Source: Phyllobacteriaceae bacterium (GTDB lineage Bacteria > Pseudomonadota > Alphaproteobacteria > Rhizobiales > Rhizobiaceae). Taken from it: a DNA stretch of 38,496 nt. Below the pieces are notes generated by a model. It was given only the letters and a program-made list of their open reading frames with translations, was not told the origin of the DNA and did not search any database. Below are positions 25,432 to 32,928 of the stretch, one piece after another (position 1 is the stretch's first letter; the number at the start of each line of letters is the position of its first letter). The stretch is taken from NCBI GenBank assembly GCA_002708825.1, contig PAPF01000015.1, forward strand, positions 1 through 38,496. Direction: 5' to 3'. Made by a program: the position numbers and the translations under genes.

Positions 25432-25522
25432 GCGGACTAGGTAGAACCCTTAGCTCCCGCTGTACCTCGAACTCTCTGGCCAGTGTGTGGATGCGGGCAG
25501 CGCTGTCCGCAAGGGTATAGGC

Positions 25523-25617
25523 TTACGGACATCCCATCATCGCTCCCCAGTATGTCCGTTAGGGTTGACCTATCCATTACGGACACATATGTTTACGGAC
25601 ATTATCTTAACGGACAC
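25523..25617. repeat. TWACGGACA repeat array upstream of the serine recombinase
   Basis: Five 10-base copies of T(T/A)ACGGACA(T/C): 25523-25532, 25552-25561 (inverted), 25577-25586, 25593-25602 and 25608-25617. Copies three to five are spaced 15-16 bases apart. The array overlaps a promoter and ends 14 bases before the recombinase start. This resembles a resolvase res site or an autoregulatory operator. Confidence 0.75.
25565..25593 (+). promoter_or_regulatory. promoter of the serine recombinase
   Basis: TTGACC, 17 bases, TATGTT: near-consensus sigma-70 boxes with ideal spacing, 39 bases before the ATG at 25632. Two of the TWACGGACA repeats lie over or beside the -10 box, so a protein bound there would repress transcription. 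Confidence 0.6.
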
Positions 25618-25631
25618 ACAGGAGCTCACTC

Positions 25632-26264
25632 ATGGCGACGATCCTCTACGCCCGCGTCTCCACCACCGAACAGACCCTCGAACACCAGAAGGCACAGGCG
25701 GAACGAGCAGGGTTTCATCTCGACCACGTGATTGCGGATCAGGGCGTGTCTGGTGTGAATGTGCCCCTCAAACAGCGCCCGGAAGGCAAGCGCCTCTTTG
25801 ATCTTCTGCGCTCTGGCGACACCCTGGTGGTCCGCTGGGTGGACAGGCTGGGGCGCAACTATCAGGACGTGACAGACACGGTCCGGGAGTTGATCAGGCG
25901 CGGCGTGATCATCCGCACCATCATCAACAACATGACCTTCGACGGCTCCACCACTGACCCCATCCAGCAGGCCGTCAGGGACGCACTGGTGGGCTTCATG
26001 GCCGCATCGGCCCAAGCGCAAGCGGAGGCCACAAAGGCCGCTCAGGAGGCTGGCATTGCCCACGCGAAGGCAAAGGCGGACAAGTACCGAGGACGCAAGC
26101 CCAGCTACACCCGCGACCAGCTCGCGGCTGTTCAGGACAGGCTTCACCAGGGAGAGGGGGGCAGTGCAGTGGCCAAGGCCATGGGACTGACAAGGCAGAC
26201 GGTCTACAGGATCAAGGATGATCCCGATGCCGCATACAAGGCATTGGAGGTTTGGGGCGGCTAG
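25632..26264 (+). CDS. serine recombinase (resolvase/invertase family)
   Basis: 210 residues with AGGAG 7 bases before the ATG. The catalytic domain shows YARVSTTEQTLEHQ with the nucleophilic Ser10, DQGVSGVN and RWVDRLGRNYQD with the conserved arginines. A helix-turn-helix (GGSAVAKAMGLTRQTVYRI) lies at the C-terminus, as in Tn3-type resolvases and Pin-type invertases. The five-copy repeat array directly upstream is the likely binding site. It may resolve or invert island DNA. It is not a transposon of its own: no transposase is adjacent. Confidence 0.93.
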   Translation: MATILYARVSTTEQTLEHQKAQAERAGFHLDHVIADQGVSGVNVPLKQRPEGKRLFDLLRSGDTLVVRWVDRLGRNYQDVTDTVRELIRRGVIIRTIINNMTFDGSTTDPIQQAVRDALVGFMAASAQAQAEATKAAQEAGIAHAKAKADKYRGRKPSYTRDQLAAVQDRLHQGEGGSAVAKAMGLTRQTVYRIKDDPDAAYKALEVWGG

Positions 26265-26308
26265 CCCTGAGTAGAGAGGCTCTGCAGGCCAACCACAGGG
26301 CGCATCAC

Positions 26309-26407
26309 AGAAGGCCACAGAGCGCCATACAGCGCCCTCAGCGTTTGCGATGCGCCCGACTTCATTTCGCGCAATTATCGCGCTCAGCAGCGCTCTGTGT
26401 GCCTTCT
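26309..26407. repeat. 99-base imperfect palindrome, candidate structured RNA or recombination site
   Basis: AGAAGGCCACAGAGCGC (26309-26325) pairs with GCGCTCTGTGTGCCTTCT (26390-26407), interrupted by one extra base. The interior has further GCGC-rich repeats, including CGCG-CAATTAT-CGCG. It lies in the 283-base gap between the recombinase and the polymerase-like gene and has no open frame of note. It may be a structured leader RNA, a recombinase site, or an origin hairpin. Confidence 0.55.
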
Positions 26408-26537
26408 AGACCAGGGGCCGCAGATGGCAGGGCGGCAAATTTCGGTCTTCGCGTGAAGCGCCAAACTCCATGCTCTCCGGGCGGTCTGAATTAACATCCC
26501 TACATAGAGAACCCCAAACCCCCACCAAACCCAAACC

Positions 26538-26553
26538 AAGGAGATAAGGCATC
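26538..26553 (+). promoter_or_regulatory. strong ribosome binding site placed before an ATC codon
   Basis: AAGGAGA (26538-26544) is followed, seven bases after AGGAG, by ATC at 26551. The frame from here is open (in-frame stop TAA at 26545-26547) and coding-like down to the conserved domain. No ATG, GTG or TTG is in a usable position nearby; the first in-frame ATG is at 26788. This suggests an ATC start codon, or an ATG lost by mutation. Confidence 0.55.
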
Positions 26554-28290
26554 ACATTTCCCACACCATCCACAGACACCAACAAGCAAGACACCAAAGA
26601 GGACACACTCGAACGCCGCTTTGATCCTTGCCGCCATGCCGCCACCGACAGGGCGAGAGCAATTATCAGCGAGGCAATCGGAGCTGTTGAAATCCACGAA
26701 CAGGCGAACAAGCTGCGCAAGAACCGGCGTAGGCCGAAGGACCAAAAGGGCTTTGAGAAAACAGTTGACGCACTGCTGTCGAACGCAATGCGCCACGAAC
26801 TGGTCTTTGACGGCGGCGGCGGCGTCCATGTTCCGAGGTCAAACAGACGCCTTGGGCAGCGTACACGCTACCGCCACCCGGTCGAAAGCAAGGCCCTGCC
26901 ACGCATCATTGATGCCCTCGCCTCCCCTGCCCTTGGCTATCTCATAGAGGATCGCGGAAAGGCCGGGAGCCGGGTGAGCCGTCAGACCGTCATTGAACCG
27001 GGTCCTGTCCTGCTCCAGCGCATGGCCGAGGAGGGGATTGAGCTAGACGACTTTGACCAGCAGTCCTTCACGGAAACCATTGTGCTGAAGCGAGAGAAAG
27101 ACCCCGGCGACTACTGGGATGATGGGGGGCTGAAAGACTACAGGGATACAGGCAGGACCAAGCGAATGCGCAGGGATCTCCAGCGGATCAATGATGCGCT
27201 GGCGGCAGCGGATATCTCCCTGAACCCCAACATGCACCCGTGGGCCAGGGCGTCCATTGACATCGCTGACCGGCAGATGCGCCGCATCTTCACATGTGGT
27301 CGTTTCGACTGCGGCGGGAGGCTCTTTGGCGGCTTCTGGCAACCGATGTCCAAGAAGGAGCGCTTCCGCTTCATCCGCCTGGACAACCAGCCCATAGCGG
27401 AACTGGATTATGGGCAGGCCCTGGTTCGCATTCTGTATGGGATGGCCGGAGCTCGGATGCCGGAGGGCGACCTCTATGCCATCCCCGGCTACGAACACTG
27501 CCGGGCGGGGATCAAGAAGGTGATGGGGGCCATGGCATTCAGCTCGGCTCTCCTCAGCCGTTTTCCGAAAGACACAAGGCCTCTCTTCGACAAGCGCCAC
27601 AAATTCGAAGGCGTCAGGCGGGCCGTTGAGGAGAAACACACAGGCATCAGGCAGCTCTTCTACAAAGGGAAAGGGCACCACGCGCAGTTCATCGAAAGCA
27701 AGGCCCTGGTCCGTGTGCTGCTCACCATGGCTGACTTGGGCATTCCCGCCCTTCCGATCCACGACGCTCTCCTGGTCCCCCAGTCCAGTGCCGACCGCGT
27801 GCTGAGCGTGATGAAGCAGGTCTTCCGGGAGGTCGCTGGGACCTCTGCTGAACTCTCAATGGAGGGGGGGGGGGGGGGGGGAGGAGGTTCACCCCCCCAG
27901 CTCAGACCACAAACCAGCCATCTCCTGGGTAACTGCTGCGTCTCTCTGCCCTCGATAACTGACACATCACTACCCCAACCACCCCCTACCAAACCATACT
28001 CTAACCTTGGGCTCTCCATAGTGGGCCTCGAGATTTCCGAGAGAGTGCCGGGCGGTCAGTTGCGCGGCCACAGCGGCCACCCGATTAATGATGAGGCGGA
28101 CCGGCTCGAACATGAGAAGGCACGATGCTCTGAGGCCAATGACGCCCTGGGGACACTCCCCGGGGCGAGAGCAGAAGGATCACCGCTGACGCTGGTAGAA
28201 AAGGGCCACAGCGCTCCGGTCAATGTTCCACTTATGTTTCTCTGTATCTGTTGCTCTTTATCTGCTGACGCTAGGCGAGGCGATGTATAA
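26551..28290 (+). CDS. small protein with family-A DNA polymerase-like palm motifs
   Basis: Read from ATC 26551; the frame between there and ATG 26788 is clearly coding (LERRFDPCRHAATDRARAII). Three motifs follow in the order of a family-A polymerase palm: AELDYGQALVRILYGMAG with Asp286 (compare DYSQIELR), CRAGIKKVMG (318 onward; compare RxxxK) and LPIHDALLVP with His404-Asp405 (compare HDE). No exonuclease domain is seen. The conserved part ends near residue 437, where an 18-G run begins. Downstream sequence in this frame (to 28290) looks non-coding; with one G fewer or one more the frame stops at about 27958 or 27932. Similar unannotated proteins exist in Alphaproteobacteria, as I recall. 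Function, perhaps gap filling or island replication, is inferred. Confidence 0.6.
   Translation: MTFPTPSTDTNKQDTKEDTLERRFDPCRHAATDRARAIISEAIGAVEIHEQANKLRKNRRRPKDQKGFEKTVDALLSNAMRHELVFDGGGGVHVPRSNRRLGQRTRYRHPVESKALPRIIDALASPALGYLIEDRGKAGSRVSRQTVIEPGPVLLQRMAEEGIELDDFDQQSFTETIVLKREKDPGDYWDDGGLKDYRDTGRTKRMRRDLQRINDALAAADISLNPNMHPWARASIDIADRQMRRIFTCGRFDCGGRLFGGFWQPMSKKERFRFIRLDNQPIAELDYGQALVRILYGMAGARMPEGDLYAIPGYEHCRAGIKKVMGAMAFSSALLSRFPKDTRPLFDKRHKFEGVRRAVEEKHTGIRQLFYKGKGHHAQFIESKALVRVLLTMADLGIPALPIHDALLVPQSSADRVLSVMKQVFREVAGTSAELSMEGGGGGGGGSPPQLRPQTSHLLGNCCVSLPSITDTSLPQPPPTKPYSNLGLSIVGLEISERVPGGQLRGHSGHPINDEADRLEHEKARCSEANDALGTLPGARAEGSPLTLVEKGHSAPVNVPLMFLCICCSLSADARRGDV
27864..27881 (+). repeat. 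18-G homopolymer at the end of the polymerase-like gene
   Basis: Eighteen consecutive G (plus strand) follow ATGGA near the end of the conserved region, then AGGAGG. The run encodes glycines and sets which of three C-termini is made. Its length is likely to vary between cells or to be misread by sequencing. Confidence 0.9.
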
Positions 28291-28398
28291 TAAGATTTGC
28301 TTAGATCAGCGGATCGAGGAAACAGCAACGCGATGCGACGAAGAACAGTTTCAAGTTAGGTGCTGGGGCTGAAACGAGAAAGAATCGGAAGCCGCAGA

Positions 28399-30162
28399 TT
28401 ACGCGCTAGCGTCGCTATCAAAGGTTGGATTTCGAGACCAGATCGCCTTGATAAAGTTCCTTGCCTCTTCCAATTCCGGATCGGAGGACAGTTCTCTATC
28501 TTCGATTACTCTTTGAACCCATTTCGGACCGTGGCCCCCGATAGATCTGCAGAAACCTTCCAATTCCCCAACGGGAACGATCCAGATGCCAATGCTTTCC
28601 AGATACGCTCGCAGTTTATTTAAGCGCTGCGTAGGATCTCCGCTTGGGATCGCGGCATCGCCCGCGTCCTTCACAGCTCCCCAGGGAGAGGACTTCTTAA
28701 GCGTACTTCTTATGTCATTTGCTGCAGCTTCCGGAAACTCCTCGCCCCTCCCCCCGATCTCGTCAAGTTTGTCGCGTATTTCCTTTATCACTGCATCGGC
28801 GTTGAACCACGACTTGCGACTCTCAATGGCCAATTTGATGGTATTCCATAGCGGTTCAACGAGTGCCCAGTCACCCCCGAGGGCGATCACCAGTTTTTGG
28901 AACGAGTTCTTCTCTTTTAGAAGATCGACGTCTGCAATAACATCGACAGGTACCCCAAGGGCGCGTAGCGCTTCTCCCATCGTCGCCATGCGGTGCTTCC
29001 CGCTCGCATGCAGAAACAGTACATCAGGATGGGCGCCGACATGCACCGAAGGCTGAGCTAAGAGCGCTTGATAGAACATGCAATCGGCGTCAGCTTCGCA
29101 GATGATGGCGCGTTCATGGAATATACCGGAGAGCACAGCGGAATATTTCATCAACGGGTCTGCAGCAATCGCTTTCGCTTTTTCCTTCTGTAGTTCTTTT
29201 ACACGGTTCCTATCACCGTCGCGCTGTATTCGGATTACACGGAGCTGCTCAGGCGCCTCACTCAGGAGGCCGGTCAATACGTCTGGGCTGTGAGTTGCGA
29301 TGAAAAGCTGGGCATTGCCCCGCCGTTCACGTGCAAGGAATTCGCCTAAGAGCCTCGCCTGAGGCGGGTGGAGAAAAGCTTCGGGTTCATCCAGAAGCAA
29401 CATACTAGGTGCTTGGTTGGCGAGCATCTCCAGAATGACACTGGCAAAGCTTCTCATGCCGTCGCCCTGCTCTTGGAGCGGCGTCGTCTTTTTCATTAGC
29501 CGTTCTAGATAACTCTTCTGTGTCGGATCTTCACGCTCCTCAAGTGGCACGCGCTCTCCAACCAGTAGAGGTATTTCGTTGCCACCCGCCTTCATCACGA
29601 TAAGGTCGCAATTAAATGCGGTCCGAAAATAGCCGCTTATCCGCTCTTCTATCTCGCTGTTGGCATAGAGCATTTGAATTGGCATTGAAGCTGGTTCTGT
29701 GAGAACCTTGAACGAAGGAGCCGGATTGCTGTCCAGAATCCTACTTTCCGTTTTCAGACGTCTGCAGAAGAAGTTGCGGAGTAACTCAAACCTGGATTCC
29801 CACCCACTCGAGAGTTGCCTTGCCGGAATGTCATAACCGCTACCGCGGTAATGAAGATTTCCGTTATGATAAGCCTTGTAGCTATGCGCTTCAAACGCAG
29901 CTTCTAGATCGTTGAGCGTGCCGGATTTAGCCATCCTAATTTCGGTAATGACGCGGCAAGGATTGGCATGTTTACCGAGCAGGGATTCAATCTCGCGCAA
30001 GGTAGCGCTTTTCCCCGCATTATTGGGGCCAACCAGTACCACTATGTCGTCAGGATTGAGTTCCACCAACGTTCCGTCGGAGAATGTCATCTCGCTAACG
30101 GTAATAGATGGCAAGTTGATTTTCTCTACCGTTTGGGCACCGTCACTCCACTGATTGGTCAT
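28399..30162 (-). CDS. OLD-family ATPase with C-terminal TOPRIM nuclease domain
   Basis: 587 residues. ABC-type ATPase: Walker A GPNNAGKS (45-52), signature-like GDGMRSFA (233-240), Walker B LLLDEPEAFLHPPQA (from 255) and H-loop ATHSPD (289-294). A TOPRIM-like domain follows: CEADAD (Glu356, Asp360), GK at 388-389 and DVD at 411-413. This is the layout of OLD nucleases, used in anti-phage systems such as P2 OLD, Gabija GajA and the retron Eco8 effector. No helicase partner (GajB) or reverse transcriptase is next to it, so a single-gene (class 1) OLD is the simplest reading. It is transcribed opposite to the rest of the island and is AT-rich. Confidence 0.85.
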   Translation of the reverse strand: MTNQWSDGAQTVEKINLPSITVSEMTFSDGTLVELNPDDIVVLVGPNNAGKSATLREIESLLGKHANPCRVITEIRMAKSGTLNDLEAAFEAHSYKAYHNGNLHYRGSGYDIPARQLSSGWESRFELLRNFFCRRLKTESRILDSNPAPSFKVLTEPASMPIQMLYANSEIEERISGYFRTAFNCDLIVMKAGGNEIPLLVGERVPLEEREDPTQKSYLERLMKKTTPLQEQGDGMRSFASVILEMLANQAPSMLLLDEPEAFLHPPQARLLGEFLARERRGNAQLFIATHSPDVLTGLLSEAPEQLRVIRIQRDGDRNRVKELQKEKAKAIAADPLMKYSAVLSGIFHERAIICEADADCMFYQALLAQPSVHVGAHPDVLFLHASGKHRMATMGEALRALGVPVDVIADVDLLKEKNSFQKLVIALGGDWALVEPLWNTIKLAIESRKSWFNADAVIKEIRDKLDEIGGRGEEFPEAAANDIRSTLKKSSPWGAVKDAGDAAIPSGDPTQRLNKLRAYLESIGIWIVPVGELEGFCRSIGGHGPKWVQRVIEDRELSSDPELEEARNFIKAIWSRNPTFDSDASA

Positions 30163-30507
30163 GAATTCCTTATCCCGCCCTCTACGAAAAAACCTACTTC
30201 TAGCCGTTCGCTCTCATTTCTAACAGTTATGATCGACGATCTTCCAATATATTATGCTTTAATTAAAGAAGACGCCATAGCTTTTACTAATTTCATCGCA
30301 TAACAATCCCTACATAAGTAGTCAACGGAATTTATAAGCGCATGGCTGACCTATGGTCCATCCCAACGACGATTTCATATCCCAGGCAATTTCACAAGGC
30401 GCTGCACGACCACTTGGTCGTAGTTAAGTTACGCTCCATCTACTGACCAGTTGGCGTTCGGGCAAATCGTCCGAGCAAAAAATACAAGTGTGCTCGGGAA
30501 CAGTTAG
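30163..30507. other. intergenic region between the OLD gene and the YgjP remnant
   Basis: No gene supported. The left part is AT-rich and should hold the OLD promoter (minus strand). ACGACCACTTGGTCGT at 30406-30421 is a perfect inverted repeat (7-bp arms, 2-base spacer). A 34-codon frame from ATG 30342 exists but shows nothing recognisable. An in-frame stop at 30505-30507 limits the remnant that follows. Confidence 0.4.
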
Positions 30508-31048
30508 GGCGTCGCGGGATCACGCCAGCGGTTCGCCCATGTGTTGCCAAGGGAATATGTGAGCGGCGAGACGGTCTTCTACCTGGGCCGCCGATACAGC
30601 CTCAAGGTACGCCCTGTAGAGCCCAGAGAGCGCTCTGTGAAGCTTCGGGGGGGCTTCTGGATGTGTCGCACACCCGAAGACCTCCAAAGCCGCTGTACGG
30701 GCTCGTGTGAGGGCGTGGTACCGGGTGAAGGCCCGCGATTATTTCGCGACCAGGCTACGCGTCATAGCCAAGAACCTGCCCTGGCCGCAGGAGGTTCCCG
30801 CGTTCCACCTGAAGGAGATGCAGACGCGTTGGGGCAGTTGCGGCACTGGTGGAACCGTTACCATCAATCCGTTCCTGGTAAAGGCTCCACGCGAGTGCAT
30901 CGACTACGTGCTCACTCATGAGCTTTGCCACCTGCGGGAGCACAATCACAGCCCGGAGTTCTACCGGCTTCTCACCCGTGCCATGCCTGACTGGGAGCGT
31001 ATCAAGACGCGCTTGGATGACATGGCCGAGCTGCTGCTGAATGACTGA
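30508..31048 (+). pseudogene. decayed YgjP/DUF45-type (M48-like) metallopeptidase
   Basis: Two frames together spell most of a YgjP protein. The first (RFAHVLPREYVSGETVFYLGRRYSLKV ..., given in part) lacks the normal N-terminal portion. The second, from about 30680 to 31048, continues with RAWYRVKARDYF, TRWGSCGTGGTVTINPFL and the zinc site THELCHLREHNHSPEFY. The frames do not join: a frameshift lies between about 30645 and 30700, where a 7-G run (30647-30653) is a candidate. YgjP genes often accompany type I restriction systems, so this may be the relic of a lost one. The 156 bases after it hold the arm-type repeat. Confidence 0.8.
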
Positions 31049-31130
31049 GGCCATAGGCAGGCTCGCGTACCGCACGGCCATCAAGCACCGTACCTGCACC
31101 GAGTGTACTCAGCGGGTTGATCGAAGGACA

Positions 31131-31160
31131 CACCTCTGGTACACAGCCAAGCCAGAGGTG
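31131..31160. repeat. arm-type site and inverted repeat, right end
   Basis: CCTCTGGTACACAG at 31133-31146 is an exact copy of 21127-21140. It lies in a 9-bp perfect inverted repeat (CACCTCTGG / CCAGAGGTG, 31131-31160). Position 58 bases inside the right attachment repeat mirrors the left end. Confidence 0.5.
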
Positions 31161-31204
31161 GAAATTTAATGCTTATTTTTCAGTGCCTTAAAGAGGGCAT
31201 CTGG

Positions 31205-31233
31205 GAGTTCAAATCTCTCCGGCAGCACCATCT
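31205..31233. repeat. right attachment repeat (orphan tRNA-Thr 3' end)
   Basis: Identical to 21047-21075. No tRNA 5' half precedes it, so it is the displaced end of the original tRNA gene and marks the right limit of the island. The 170 bases that follow (31234-31403) are host DNA with no supported gene. Confidence 0.9.
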
Positions 31234-31403
31234 TTTTCCCATTCAGGCCGAGGCACTCTCCCGATGATCGCGCCCGCTCGATGGAGCGGTTCGCCATTCA
31301 TCACAGGAGATCGGGTGGCGTCTGCCCGCCAAGGAAGGCGTCAAGATTGCCGAGCACCGTCGGCAGGCACCGCGGAATCCAGACAACCGGCTTGGCCAAG
31401 GCG

Positions 31404-31565
31404 TCAATGGGTCCGGTTGCGGATTGTCGTGAAGAAATCATATCCGGCCAACGCAATGGTCAGCGCGATCACGAGCATCAGGTCGGGGCTGAAGGCCTCG
31501 AAAGCCAGAATGCCGAGGAAAACTGCGAGTACGGCGAACGCAGCGAAGGCAAGCAATTGGTTCAT
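31404..31565 (-). CDS. small membrane protein
   Basis: 53 residues with two hydrophobic segments (LLAFAAFAVLAVFLGILAF and LMLVIALTIALAGYDFF), joined by a short Glu/Ser/Asp loop, and a basic C-terminus (TIRNRTH). It starts 16 bases after the amidase stop and is the last gene of the TRAP/amidase operon. Small two-helix proteins of this kind are seen at the ends of transport operons; role unknown. Confidence 0.65.
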   Translation of the reverse strand: MNQLLAFAAFAVLAVFLGILAFEAFSPDLMLVIALTIALAGYDFFTTIRNRTH

Positions 31566-31581
31566 CGTCGCGACCCTTTCA

Positions 31582-32928
31582 TCATGCCTGGTCAGCCCAT
31601 GTGTACAGCCATTGTGCTGTCCGCAGCAACCGGCCATCGCCACCGCGCGGACCAACGAGCTGAACGCCGATCGGCAGACCGCTGGAAGCGGTGAGCAGCG
31701 GCACGGTGACTGCCGGTGTGCCAACCATGGTGAACAGGCTGTTGAATACCGGGCTCCCGGTGGAGGACAGGCCCTCTGGCGCCGGTCCGGGCGCAGCGGG
31801 ACAGAGGATGGCATCGCAACGCTCGAAAACCTCCTCGAGCCCTGAATAAAGCACGTCGCGCCAATCGAGGGCCGCCAGGTAATCGCGTGCCGGGATCGCC
31901 TTGCCCTTTTCCAGCGCTTCGCGGGTTTCCGGCCCCAGCAGGTCCGCGCCATCCCTCTCGTAACGGTGGTAGCAACGCGCCAGCTCCGCAAGCTGGATGA
32001 TCTGCGACTGGCTGGCCGCACCGGCGAATATTCCGGGCAGTTCCACTTCGAAGACCTGATCCCCGAGCGCGCCGGCGAGTTCACCGAAGGCATCCTTCAC
32101 GTCCGCGTGCGCCTGGTCCCAGCCGGGCATGCGCAGGAAGGCGAAAACCGGCGGGAGCGGCGGCTTCGAGGCGGCGGTTTCGACAAGCCTTGGCGCGGGA
32201 GCAAGGCTGGTCGCCTTGTCGGCGGCATCATGGCCGAACAGCGCGTCGGCAAGCAGCGCAGCGCCAAGCGGGTCGGCGGCGAAGACGCCAACCGTGTCGA
32301 GCGACGGGGCCTGGGCCAGGATGCCGCGCCGCGGGATGGCGCCAAAGGTCGGCTTGAAGCCCGTCACGCCGCAGAAGGAAGCGGGCCGGATCACCGAGCC
32401 GGCGGTCTGGGTACCGATCGCAAGCGGCACCATCTGATCGGCCACGGCTGCCGCCGAACCGGACGACGAGCCGCCGGGGGTGTGGCCGGTATCGTGGGGG
32501 TTGCGGGTCCCGGAAGGGTGCATGAAGGCGAGTTCGGTGGTCACCGTCTTGCCAAGGATCAGCGCACCGGCCTGCTTCAAGCGTTCAACGAGGGCGGCAT
32601 CCTTCGCCGGCACGCGCCCGGCATCGAGTGCACAGCCGTTTTCGGTCGGGATGCGGGCCGTGTCGATGATGTCCTTGATGCCGACCGGCATGCCGTGCAG
32701 CGGGCCGAGCGGCCTGCCGGACTGACGGTAGGCATCAAGGCGCCGCGCCTGATCGCGGGCGAAATCAGCATCGATCCAGGCCCAGGCCCCTATCTCGTCC
32801 TCACGCGCCTGGATGCGCTCGAGGCAGGCATCCAGGAGTTCCCCGGCCCGCAGGGCTCCCGACGCGAGCCGGTCCCGCAGGGCGAGCGTGCCGCCCTGAT
32901 GAGCCCCTGCGCCACCGGTATCAGCCAT
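31582..32928 (-). CDS. amidase (amidase-signature family)
   Basis: 448 residues from ATG 32928, which overlaps the dctM stop; an ATG at 32970 would extend it inside dctM. The Ser-cisSer-Lys triad is visible: Lys in GIKDIIDT, and the Gly/Ser-rich GGSSSGSAAAVADQMVPLAI with IGTQTAGSVIRPASFCGV after it. Members hydrolyse amides to acids and ammonia. Coupling to a TRAP uptake system suggests it works on the imported compound. It is not GatA: it lacks gatB/gatC neighbours. Confidence 0.93.
   Translation of the reverse strand: MADTGGAGAHQGGTLALRDRLASGALRAGELLDACLERIQAREDEIGAWAWIDADFARDQARRLDAYRQSGRPLGPLHGMPVGIKDIIDTARIPTENGCALDAGRVPAKDAALVERLKQAGALILGKTVTTELAFMHPSGTRNPHDTGHTPGGSSSGSAAAVADQMVPLAIGTQTAGSVIRPASFCGVTGFKPTFGAIPRRGILAQAPSLDTVGVFAADPLGAALLADALFGHDAADKATSLAPAPRLVETAASKPPLPPVFAFLRMPGWDQAHADVKDAFGELAGALGDQVFEVELPGIFAGAASQSQIIQLAELARCYHRYERDGADLLGPETREALEKGKAIPARDYLAALDWRDVLYSGLEEVFERCDAILCPAAPGPAPEGLSSTGSPVFNSLFTMVGTPAVTVPLLTASSGLPIGVQLVGPRGGDGRLLRTAQWLYTWADQA

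Noticed and set aside
26309-28290. retron (structured RNA plus reverse transcriptase) with OLD effector
   Set aside because: The polymerase-like protein has HD-type motif C (PIHDALLVP), not the YxDD of reverse transcriptases. The palindrome is noted separately.
28399-30162. Gabija (GajA) assignment for the OLD protein
   Set aside because: No UvrD-like GajB gene is next to it, so only the broader OLD family is claimed.
31258-31403. short minus-strand frame overlapping the end of the small membrane protein gene
   Set aside because: A 46-codon frame with plausible composition but no ribosome binding site, no domain and no context; likely chance.
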